Shown piece after piece: positions 1 through 5,679 of a stretch of 6,026 nt of DNA. The stretch is taken from positions 1 through 6,026 of the forward strand of contig CAMOVY010000067.1 of NCBI GenBank assembly GCA_946627905.1. The letters run 5' to 3'. The stretch is from an uncultured Clostridia bacterium (lineage in GTDB: Bacteria > Bacillota > Clostridia > Christensenellales > Borkfalkiaceae). The translations under genes were made by a program, and so were the position numbers. The notes beneath the pieces were generated by a model. The model searched no databases and had not been told where the DNA came from. It saw only the letters and a program-made list of their open reading frames with translations. Each line of letters opens with the position of its first letter. The stretch's first letter is position 1.

Positions 1-837
1 GACAAGTTCGACGGCGAAAAGGCGGGAAATGACGATGATACCGTTAAAATCGCAATCGTCGGAAAGCCAAACGCGGGCAAATCGAGTTTATGTAATAAAT
101 TACTTGGGTTTGACCGTACGATTGTGTCTGACATAGCGGGCACGACGCGCGACGCTATCGACACGGATTTTAAGTTTAACGGTGAAAATTTCACCTTGAT
201 AGATACCGCGGGTATAAGAAAAAAAAGCAACGTAAACGAAGACTTGGAATATTACAGCGTACTGCGTGCGCTTGGCGCTATAAGGCGCGCGGACGTTTGC
301 GTTATGATGATAGACGCGTCTGCCGGTATAACCGAGCAGGACGTTAAGATTTGCGGATATATTCACGAACAGGATAAACCGTCGGTTATAGTGATGAATA
401 AGTGGGATTTAATCGAGAAAGACACCAACACTATAAATAAGTTTAACACAGAACTTGCCGAAGAGTTGAAGTTTATGGATTATATTCTTCCTATTTACGT
501 TTCGGCAAAGACGGGACTTCGGACGGACAAAATTTTAACGCTTTGTAAAACCGCTTTAAGCAATTCTAAAAAACGCATATCCACGGGCGTGTTAAACGAC
601 CTTATTTTAGACAGCGTAAGGGCGAACGAACCGCCGTCTATGAACGGTAAACGGCTTAAAATAGTCTACGCAACGCAGGCAGAAGGTGTGCCGCCTACGT
701 TTATTCTGTTCGTAAACGACGAAAAACTTATGCATTTTTCTTATAAAAGGTATCTTGAAAACTGTTTGAGAAAGGCTTGCGACTTTTCGGGTACTCCTAT
801 TAAACTGATAACGAGGGAAAAGCGAGATGATGTATAG
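1..837 (+). CDS. der: Ribosome-assembly GTPase Der (EngA), 5'-truncated by window edge
   Basis: Der is an essential double-GTPase that binds the 50S subunit and helps its late assembly in the cytoplasm. The reading frame is open from base 1, so 278 residues are visible and about 160 N-terminal residues, essentially the first G domain, lie outside the window. The second G domain is complete in fragment numbering: G1 loop GKPNAGKSS (21-29), switch I AGTTRD (46-51), G3 DTAG (68-71), G4 NKWD (133-136) and G5 SAKTG (168-172). Residues from about 190 to 278 match the KH-like C-terminal domain that is diagnostic of Der rather than Era or other TrmE-Era GTPases. A GTG at 124 lies inside the G domain, after the P-loop, and is not the start. 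The stop TAG (835-837) lies inside plsY, an 11-base overlap that suggests translational coupling. Identification is secure. Confidence 0.96.
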   Translation, partial: DKFDGEKAGNDDDTVKIAIVGKPNAGKSSLCNKLLGFDRTIVSDIAGTTRDAIDTDFKFNGENFTLIDTAGIRKKSNVNEDLEYYSVLRALGAIRRADVCVMMIDASAGITEQDVKICGYIHEQDKPSVIVMNKWDLIEKDTNTINKFNTELAEELKFMDYILPIYVSAKTGLRTDKILTLCKTALSNSKKRISTGVLNDLILDSVRANEPPSMNGKRLKIVYATQAEGVPPTFILFVNDEKLMHFSYKRYLENCLRKACDFSGTPIKLITREKRDDV

Positions 838-1600
838 TTTATGGCTTTCGGTTTTGGGTGTTTTCAGTTATTTGTTCGGAAGCGTTAACTGGGCGCTTAT
901 AATTTCCAAAATAAAACGTACCGATATCAGAAAAATGGGTAGCGGAAACCCCGGCACGCTTAATATGGGCAGAAATCTCGGTTTCAAATTCGGACTTTTA
1001 ACCTTTTTTCTGGACGTTATGAAAGGCGCGATACCTACTTTAATTGCTTATTTCGCTTTCGGCGACGAAAAGTTTGCCCGTTCGGATTTTTATATCGCCG
1101 ATTTTGCCATTTACCTTTGCGGACTGTGCGTTGTTTTGGGGCATATCTATCCTATATACTTTATGTTTAAGGGCGGAAAGGGTATTGCTTCTACTATCGG
1201 CGTATTTTTGGTTGCGGAATCGGTGCACGGCGGGGGCTGGGCGATGGTTGCCGTTATGGCGATAGTTGCGGCGGTCGTGTTTATCTATCTTACGGAATTC
1301 GGGGCGATGGGTTCGTTTATCGCCATTACTCCGCCCGCTATAAGCGGCGGAATACGCTTGTTTTTGGATTACGGTAAAACAGACGCGGCGCAACCTAATA
1401 TGTCTAACGTAGCGTACTATATAGTAAGTTGTATGCTTATTTTCGCAATCTGTTTTTTCACTTGGTTTGCACACCGCAAAAATATAGAACGTATGCTTGC
1501 GGGCGACGAGCACCCGACTTCTTTTAAAGGTATGGTGGTAAAAGCCAAAGCCAAAAAACTACAGGAACAGAAAGACAAGGAAAAAGAAAATAATATGTAA
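827..1600 (+). CDS. plsY: Acyl-phosphate:glycerol-3-phosphate acyltransferase PlsY
   Basis: PlsY is an integral membrane enzyme that transfers an acyl group from acyl-phosphate (made by PlsX) to the sn-1 position of glycerol-3-phosphate, giving lysophosphatidic acid, the first committed step of phospholipid synthesis. The signature motifs are visible: GSVNWALI near the N-terminus (18-25), GSGNPGTLNMGR (38-49), HIYPIYFMFKGGKGIAST with the GGKG core at 116-119, and a final HRKNIERMLAGDEHP (216-230). Several hydrophobic segments fit the polytopic fold. At 257 aa it is longer than the usual 190-215 aa. The extra length is a loop between motifs, a longer stretch near 175-195, and a Lys/Glu-rich cytoplasmic-type tail (about 231-257) of low complexity. 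ATG 827 is chosen because GAGGG at 813-817 lies 9 bases upstream; ATG 830 follows immediately and cannot be excluded. The gene overlaps der and is probably in its operon. Confidence 0.95.
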   Translation: MMYSLWLSVLGVFSYLFGSVNWALIISKIKRTDIRKMGSGNPGTLNMGRNLGFKFGLLTFFLDVMKGAIPTLIAYFAFGDEKFARSDFYIADFAIYLCGLCVVLGHIYPIYFMFKGGKGIASTIGVFLVAESVHGGGWAMVAVMAIVAAVVFIYLTEFGAMGSFIAITPPAISGGIRLFLDYGKTDAAQPNMSNVAYYIVSCMLIFAICFFTWFAHRKNIERMLAGDEHPTSFKGMVVKAKAKKLQEQKDKEKENNM

Positions 1601-1609
1601 AACAGCAAA

Positions 1610-1643
1610 TTTTAGGCGGGGTATTTATACTCTTGTCCTAAAA
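1610..1643 (+). terminator. Two-part hairpin after plsY, possible weak terminator
   Basis: The outer arms TTTTAGG (1610-1616) and CCTAAAA (1637-1643) are perfectly complementary over 7 bp. Inside them a second helix pairs 1619-1623 with 1628-1632, including one G-T wobble, around a 4-base loop. The two helices are separated by an unequal internal loop. It begins 10 bases after the plsY stop, where a terminator for der-plsY is expected. No clean T-run follows (AATATGATTTATTT comes next), so termination would be leaky or the structure may do something else. The call rests on base pairing by eye. Confidence 0.35.
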
Positions 1644-1655
1644 ATATGATTTATT

Positions 1656-1684
1656 TCATAAGCGGATAAAACCTTTCATATATT
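1656..1684 (+). promoter_or_regulatory. Candidate sigma-E (mother-cell sporulation) promoter for spoIVA
   Basis: The known Bacillus sigma-E pattern is about KMATATT, 14-15 bases, CATACAMT. Here TCATAAG (1656-1662) matches the first five positions of the -35, the spacer 1663-1676 is exactly 14 bases, and CATATATT (1677-1684) matches six of eight -10 positions. Transcription would begin near 1690-1692, leaving a leader of about 20 bases that contains the ribosome binding site at 1701-1705. spoIVA is a classical sigma-E regulon member, so position and function agree. There is no good TTGACA/TATAAT pair in this gap. The promoter is inferred from sequence only. Confidence 0.6.
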
Positions 1685-1700
1685 ACTTTTGTAGTGTATG

Positions 1701-1705
1701 GGAGG
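1701..1705 (+). promoter_or_regulatory. Ribosome binding site that fixes the spoIVA start
   Basis: GGAGG at 1701-1705 is followed by a 7-base T-rich spacer (1706-1712) and ATG at 1713. An earlier in-frame ATG at 1698 overlaps the front of this site and has no Shine-Dalgarno sequence of its own. Starting at 1713 gives MEKYDIYGDI, which aligns with the first residues of Bacillus SpoIVA, and restores the family length of 492 aa. Confidence 0.88.
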
Positions 1706-1712
1706 TTTTTTT

Positions 1713-3191
1713 ATGGAAAAGTACGACATTTACGGCGATATCTCGCGCAGAACGGGCGGGGAAATATTTATCGGCGTCGTTGGACCGGTCAGAACGGGCA
1801 AGTCCACGTTTATAACAAAGTTTACCGAAAATTTTATTTTACCTAATATCGGGAACAAACTTCAGCGCCAAATCGCGCTGGACGAAATGCCCCAGTCTGC
1901 GGACGGCAGAACGGTTATGACAACCCAGCCGAAATTTATTCCCGCAAACGGGGTTAAAGTACAGTTTAAAAATAAGGTTTCGGCAGAAGTTCGGCTGGTA
2001 GACTGCGTTGGGTATATGGTCGAAGGCGCTACGGGACACGAAGAAGACGGCGCGCCGCGGCTTGTAAAAACGCCTTGGAGTGATACTGAAATGACCTTTG
2101 AAAAAGCGGCGGAGTTCGGTACGGAAAAGGTTATAGACGAATATTCCACGATAGGGCTTGTAATTACTACCGACGGCAGTTTCGGGGAAATTCCGCGTGA
2201 AAATTACGTGAGCGCCGAAGATAAGGTGATAAGAAAACTGCAAAAACAGGGAAAGCCGTTCGTAATAATATTAAACAGTTCTGACGTTGAGACCGAAAAG
2301 GCGATAGACACCAAAAACAAACTCGAAGAAAAATACGGCGTTTCGGTTGCGCTTGTGAACGTTCTTAAAATGACTGCGGACGATATAAGCGATATTATGG
2401 AAAAGATACTGCTTGAATTCCCGATGCAGTCCTTTAACGTTCACTTGCCGAAATGGATGCAGGCGCTACCGTCCGATAGTCCGATTATAGGCAGACTGTT
2501 GACCGAAGTTAAAAAAGCGTCGGAAGATATGTGTAAAATGCGGGATTTTTCACGCCTTTTAAGCACGTTCGACGGGGACGACGAATTTAACGGGGTAGAA
2601 CTTAACGAACTTAATTTAGCGACAGGCGTAGGCGAGTACAAAGCAAGCGTTAAAGACGGGGTGTTCTATAAAATTTTATCCGAAGAGTGCGGAGAAGATA
2701 TTTCCGACGACTACGGGCTTATGTCTTATATCAAGGGTTTTGCGTCGTCCAAGCGCAAATTCAATAAGATAAAAGAAGCGCTTGAAGAAGCCGAAGAAAA
2801 CGGTTATGGCGTAGTACTTCCGTCTTTTGAAGAGATGAATCTCGAAGAACCCGCGCTCGTAAAACAGGGCGGGAAATACGGGGTAAAATTAAAAGCAACA
2901 GCGCCTAGTCTGCATATAATGAAAGTGGACGTTGCCACCGAAGTTTCGCCCATAGTCGGCACGGAAAAACAGGGCGAAGACCTTATCAATTTCATAATGA
3001 ATAAATTTGAAGACAATCCCGCGGGCATTTGGGAAACAAATATGTTCGGCAAGTCTTTGCACGATTTAGTAAAAGAAGGTATGGCGGGAAAAATCAACGG
3101 TATGCCCAAAGAAGCGCAAAACAAAATACGCAAAACTTTGACGCGTATAATCAACGAAAACAAAGGCGGACTTTTGTGTATTCTGCTATAA
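1713..3191 (+). CDS. spoIVA: Stage IV sporulation protein A, spore-coat morphogenetic ATPase
   Basis: SpoIVA is made in the mother cell, is recruited to the outer forespore membrane by SpoVM, and polymerises using ATP hydrolysis to form the basement layer on which the coat is built; it is also needed for cortex assembly. It is a TRAFAC-class P-loop protein that hydrolyses ATP. From ATG 1713 the protein is 492 aa, the length of the B. subtilis protein. Visible motifs are Walker A GPVRTGKST (24-32, Lys30), the sensor threonines in VMTTQPKF (Thr70-Thr71) and the Walker B-type LVDCVGY (Asp97), all at the numbers I recall for B. subtilis. The middle domain has no obvious motif. The C-terminal region is strongly conserved (KLKATAPSLHIMKVDV, VGTEKQGEDLI) and ends in the hydrophobic GGLLCILL, the region linked to SpoVM contact and localisation. 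It appears monocistronic, behind a candidate sigma-E promoter, and is complete with no sign of decay. Confidence 0.97.
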   Translation: MEKYDIYGDISRRTGGEIFIGVVGPVRTGKSTFITKFTENFILPNIGNKLQRQIALDEMPQSADGRTVMTTQPKFIPANGVKVQFKNKVSAEVRLVDCVGYMVEGATGHEEDGAPRLVKTPWSDTEMTFEKAAEFGTEKVIDEYSTIGLVITTDGSFGEIPRENYVSAEDKVIRKLQKQGKPFVIILNSSDVETEKAIDTKNKLEEKYGVSVALVNVLKMTADDISDIMEKILLEFPMQSFNVHLPKWMQALPSDSPIIGRLLTEVKKASEDMCKMRDFSRLLSTFDGDDEFNGVELNELNLATGVGEYKASVKDGVFYKILSEECGEDISDDYGLMSYIKGFASSKRKFNKIKEALEEAEENGYGVVLPSFEEMNLEEPALVKQGGKYGVKLKATAPSLHIMKVDVATEVSPIVGTEKQGEDLINFIMNKFEDNPAGIWETNMFGKSLHDLVKEGMAGKINGMPKEAQNKIRKTLTRIINENKGGLLCILL

Positions 3192-3223
3192 TTAAAAAAG
3201 TTTGTTAAAATAGTCGTTTTTTG

Positions 3224-3252
3224 TTGACAAAAGTGTTTCGCGGTGCTAAACT
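3224..3252 (+). promoter_or_regulatory. Sigma-A type promoter of the arsR-family gene
   Basis: A perfect -35 TTGACA (3224-3229) is followed by a 17-base spacer and the -10 TAAACT (3247-3252, four of six consensus bases). Transcription would start around 3258-3260, inside the palindrome at 3255-3274, so a repressor bound there would block initiation or clearance. It lies 33 bases after the spoIVA stop and makes the downstream module independent of sporulation control. Confidence 0.72.
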
Positions 3253-3254
3253 AA

Positions 3255-3283
3255 ATATTAGTAAATGCTAATATACTGATAAA
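3255..3283 (+). promoter_or_regulatory. Operator copy 1, upstream of the arsR-family gene
   Basis: The core is a perfect inverted repeat: ATATTAG (3255-3261), a 6-base centre, and CTAATAT (3268-3274). ArsR/SmtB repressors bind AT-rich interrupted palindromes of this general size over or next to promoters. It begins two bases after the -10 box and covers the expected transcription start. A second copy is found at 3691-3719 with 25 of 29 bases identical, which supports a real binding site rather than a chance palindrome. The shared similarity extends past the palindrome through ACTnATAAA. Binding by the adjacent repressor is an inference. Confidence 0.75.
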
Positions 3284-3291
3284 GGTGAAAA

Positions 3292-3636
3292 ATGGTAAGT
3301 TGTTTTACCGAAAACCACGAAAGTATAAAACAAAAACTCTCGGGGTCTGTAGAATATCTGAACGGTGTAGAAGATGCGAGCAGAATTTTCGCTATGCTTG
3401 GCGAACCCGTCAGGATGAAAATTATTCTTGCGCTTATGGAAGGGGAGTTGTGCGTTTACCATATTTGCGAAATTACGGGCGGCAAACAGTCGGCTATTTC
3501 CCAACATCTACGTAAACTAAAGGATAGCCATATCGTAAAATCGCGTAAAGACGCAAATCAGGTGTTGTATTCGATAGCCGACGAACATATCTTTTCGATA
3601 GTGAAAACGGCGCTTGAACACAGTAAATGTCTGTAA
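3292..3636 (+). CDS. ArsR/SmtB-family metal-sensing transcriptional repressor
   Basis: This 114-aa protein has the size and winged-helix layout of the ArsR/SmtB family: dimeric repressors that leave DNA when they bind metal. The core runs from LGEPVRMKIILAL (36-48) through the recognition helix around KQSAISQHLRKLKDS (65-79) to the wing near 82-95. Possible metal ligands are Cys54 and Cys59 in ELCVYHIC, matching the first and last Cys of the E. coli ArsR ELCVCDLC site but with Tyr56 in the middle position; Cys4 near the N-terminus, reminiscent of the CadC N-terminal cysteines; and Asp97-x-His99-x10-His110-x2-Cys113, the alpha-5 zinc-type site with Cys instead of the usual Glu or His. AAAGGTG at 3281-3287 precedes ATG 3292 by 4 bases. 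The linked pump indicates Zn, Cd or Pb sensing rather than arsenic. The family is certain; the exact metal and a CadC/CzrA/ArsR-type name are not. Confidence 0.92.
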   Translation: MVSCFTENHESIKQKLSGSVEYLNGVEDASRIFAMLGEPVRMKIILALMEGELCVYHICEITGGKQSAISQHLRKLKDSHIVKSRKDANQVLYSIADEHIFSIVKTALEHSKCL

Positions 3637-3652
3637 AATCATAATATTAACG

Positions 3653-3680
3653 TTAAAAGGCAAAGCGTTTTGCCTTTTAA
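3653..3680 (+). terminator. Intrinsic terminator between the repressor and ATPase genes
   Basis: A perfect 12-bp stem (3653-3664 with 3669-3680) encloses the 4-base loop GCGT. The core GGCAAA/TTTGCC is flanked by AAAA on the left and TTTT on the right, the usual layout of an intrinsic terminator whose T-run can be part of the stem. It starts 16 bases after the repressor stop codon. The two genes of the module are therefore probably transcribed largely separately, with any readthrough adding to ATPase expression. Confidence 0.68.
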
Positions 3681-3690
3681 AATAAAAAAT

Positions 3691-3719
3691 ATATTAGTAA
3701 ATTATGATATACTTATAAA
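3691..3719 (+). promoter_or_regulatory. Operator copy 2 with embedded promoter, upstream of the ATPase gene
   Basis: This element matches 25 of 29 bases of the element at 3255-3283. The left arm ATATTAG (3691-3697) and most of the centre are identical, while the right arm is ATGATAT (3704-3710), so the palindrome is imperfect. The changed bases create TGATATACT (3705-3713), an extended -10 box (TGn plus TATACT, five of six consensus). There is no recognisable -35, only an A-rich tract at 3679-3690. Transcription would start near 3720, just before the AAAGGAG site. Here the putative operator overlaps the -10 itself, in contrast to copy 1. Confidence 0.68.
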
Positions 3720-3737
3720 CAATTATAAAGGAGCAAT

Positions 3738-5618
3738 ATGGAAGAAGAACTTAAGGTTAAAAACGAAAATTGTGCTGAAGAAAATGAAGAAGGCGGGCGC
3801 GCGTTTGAAGTAGTTAAACTTGCGTTAAGCGGAATAATACTGCTTTTATCGCTATTTATGGATTTTAGCGGAACTACGGTTTTAATCTTAAGGATATGCG
3901 CCGCGATAATTTCGGGGTATGAAATACTTGTAAAATCCGTTAAAAACGTTTTAAGAAAAGAGTTTTTCGACGAAAACGCGCTTATGCTTATTGCGGCGAT
4001 TACGGCTTTTATAATAGGCGAATCGGCTGAAGGTGTGTTTATAGTGCTTTTATATAACCTTGGCGAATTGCTTGAAGATATAGCGACCGACAGTTCGAGA
4101 GAAAAGATAGCGGGGCTTGCCGAACTAAAGAGTTTCAAGGCAAACTTGTTAGTGGACGGTAAAGTATCCGAAGTTCCGCCCGAAAGCGTAAAAATCGGCA
4201 GTCTTATTCTCGTAAGAAAGGGGGATAGAGTTCCGATAGACGGAAAAGTCGTTAATGGCAGCGCAGACTTCGACCTTAAGGCGATAACGGGCGAAAGTAA
4301 ACTGTATAGCGTTGGAGTTGGGGAAGACGTTTACGGCGGCGCGGTGAATTTGGGCGACGCCGTGGTTATAAAAACCGAAAAACTGTATAAAGACAGTACG
4401 GTGGAAAGAATAATAAAAGTGGTTGAAAACTCCGCGGAGCGCAAGGCGAAAAGCCAGAAATTCATTACCGCTTTTGCAAAAATCTACACGCCTTGCGTCG
4501 TGCTTTTTGCGTTTGTTTTAGCGGTAGTGCCGCCCGTGTTTGACGGCTACAATTTTACAAAATGGATATATAAAGCCCTTAATTTCCTTATCGTTTCCTG
4601 TCCGTGCGCGCTGGTTATATCCGTTCCGCTGGGATTTTTTATCGGTATAGGCGCGCTTGCTAAACGCGGCGTTCTGGTTAAAGGCAGTAATTATATTGAC
4701 ATACTTGCAAACACCAAAGTCGCCGTTTTCGACAAAACGGGCACGCTTACAAAGGGTGAGTTTTCAATCGGCAAAATAACCGCAAAGGGCGGTTATGCCA
4801 AAAAAGAGATACTTCAAATAGCCGCTTCGATAGAACAGGGTTCTTCGCACCCTATTGCTAAAGCGTTGGTTTTAGGGAGCGGACAAGAGTTTTACGAAGT
4901 TAACGATATAAAAGAGATTTCGGGGAAAGGCATAAGCGGGTTTATAAACGGAGTAAAATACACTGTCGGCGGTAATAAAGTTTTAAGCGACATCGCCGAG
5001 AGTAAAAGGAATAATTCGGACAATGTGGTTTACGTGCTGAACGAAAACGAAATTATAGGCGAAATTGCTATTATAGACAGCGTAAAAGAAGAAAGCGCGC
5101 GACTGATGAAAGATTTGCGTGCCGTAGGGGTTGACAAAACCTTTATTTTAAGCGGGGATAATTATTCCGCGGTAGAAAGAGCGGCAAAGGAAATAGGCGT
5201 TTCTAGGGCGTACGGCGAACTGTTGCCCGAGCATAAAGCGGATAAAATTGCCGAAATAACAAAAGAAACTAAGTGCGGTAAAGTATTGTTTTGCGGGGAC
5301 GGTATAAACGACGCGCCGTCGATTGCCGCGGCGGACGTGGGCGTTGCTATGGGCGCACTCGGCAGCGAAGCGGCAATAGAAACCGCCGACGTTATTATCA
5401 CGGACGACAATTTGCTTAAAATTCCTTACGCAATCAAAAAGTCAAAACTTATAAAACGTAAGGTTTTAACTAACGTAATAGCGTCGCTTGGAATTAAATT
5501 CGCAATACTTTTTTTAAGCGTGTTTATGCCGCTTCCCGTATGGCTTGCTATGCTTGGCGACGTAGGGGTAATGCTTTTGGCGGTCTTAAATTCGCTTACT
5601 ATAAGTCTTTATAAGTGA
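3738..5618 (+). CDS. P1B-2-type Zn2+/Cd2+/Pb2+-exporting ATPase (CadA/ZntA-like), no N-terminal HMA domain
   Basis: This membrane pump exports soft divalent metal ions using ATP. The 626-aa protein has four N-terminal membrane segments (about 23-43, 47-66, 81-95 and 97-113), the actuator TGES loop (184-187), the metal-site CPC in the sixth segment (288-290), the phosphorylation motif DKTGT (Asp332), the nucleotide-binding SSHP (His371-Pro372), the hinge GDGINDAP (520-527) and two final membrane segments. The last segments carry Lys587 and Asp608 (LGDVGVML), equivalent to the ZntA Lys and Asp that mark the Zn/Cd/Pb subgroup and separate it from Cu pumps. The usual N-terminal HMA domain (GMxCxxC) is absent; instead there is a short acidic segment with one Cys (Cys12). 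AAAGGAG at 3727-3733 precedes ATG 3738. It has its own promoter and putative operator and is clearly functionally linked to the upstream repressor. It is intact; which of Zn, Cd or Pb matters most cannot be read from the sequence. Confidence 0.95.
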   Translation: MEEELKVKNENCAEENEEGGRAFEVVKLALSGIILLLSLFMDFSGTTVLILRICAAIISGYEILVKSVKNVLRKEFFDENALMLIAAITAFIIGESAEGVFIVLLYNLGELLEDIATDSSREKIAGLAELKSFKANLLVDGKVSEVPPESVKIGSLILVRKGDRVPIDGKVVNGSADFDLKAITGESKLYSVGVGEDVYGGAVNLGDAVVIKTEKLYKDSTVERIIKVVENSAERKAKSQKFITAFAKIYTPCVVLFAFVLAVVPPVFDGYNFTKWIYKALNFLIVSCPCALVISVPLGFFIGIGALAKRGVLVKGSNYIDILANTKVAVFDKTGTLTKGEFSIGKITAKGGYAKKEILQIAASIEQGSSHPIAKALVLGSGQEFYEVNDIKEISGKGISGFINGVKYTVGGNKVLSDIAESKRNNSDNVVYVLNENEIIGEIAIIDSVKEESARLMKDLRAVGVDKTFILSGDNYSAVERAAKEIGVSRAYGELLPEHKADKIAEITKETKCGKVLFCGDGINDAPSIAAADVGVAMGALGSEAAIETADVIITDDNLLKIPYAIKKSKLIKRKVLTNVIASLGIKFAILFLSVFMPLPVWLAMLGDVGVMLLAVLNSLTISLYK

Positions 5619-5644
5619 TTTTTAAAACAAGATGCTATGTAAAA

Positions 5645-5676
5645 CGCCCGTTCCCGAAGATTGTCGGGAACGGGCG
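5645..5676. terminator. Strong bidirectional terminator between convergent genes
   Basis: A perfect 13-bp GC-rich stem (5645-5657 with 5664-5676) encloses the 6-base loop AGATTG. On the minus strand the stem is followed directly by TTTT, a good intrinsic terminator for the permease gene, whose stop codon ends 3 bases before the stem. On the plus strand it is followed by CGTTTATT, a weaker T-run, and lies 26 bases after the ATPase stop. It therefore most likely serves both genes. Confidence 0.85.
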
Positions 5677-5679
5677 CGT

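Noticed and set aside
124..837. Der starting at the GTG at 124
   Set aside because: The frame is open back to base 1 and includes the P-loop GKPNAGKSS upstream of 124, so the gene is simply cut by the window edge.
1040..1513. 157-codon minus-strand frame opposite plsY
   Set aside because: It lies wholly within a clear plsY, has no recognisable motif and an unnatural composition rich in Arg, His and Tyr; it is a shadow frame.
1698..1712. spoIVA starting at ATG 1698 (five extra residues)
   Set aside because: The extra codons contain the GGAGG ribosome binding site itself, and the 1713 start matches the family N-terminus and the exact 492-aa length.
1839..2243. Minus-strand open frames opposite spoIVA, including those near 2441-2641 and 2804-3163
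   Set aside because: All are antisense to a fully conserved coding region, carry no domain signal and lack plausible ribosome binding sites.
3192..3223. Possible intrinsic terminator after spoIVA
   Set aside because: Only A/T-rich runs are present (AAAAAAG and GTTTTTT) with no GC-containing stem; pairing would be too weak to call.
3219..3232. Palindrome TTTTGT-TG-ACAAAA over the -35 box
   Set aside because: A 2-base loop excludes an RNA hairpin, and half of it is explained by the TTGACA consensus; there is no second copy in the window to support a binding site.
3285..3515. 76-codon plus-strand frame overlapping the repressor
   Set aside because: It runs in another frame across the winged-helix coding sequence and its translation resembles no protein family; the 3292 frame has the conserved motifs.
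3713..4138. 141-codon minus-strand frame opposite the ATPase N-terminus
   Set aside because: Serine-rich low-complexity translation antisense to a conserved P-type ATPase; a shadow frame.
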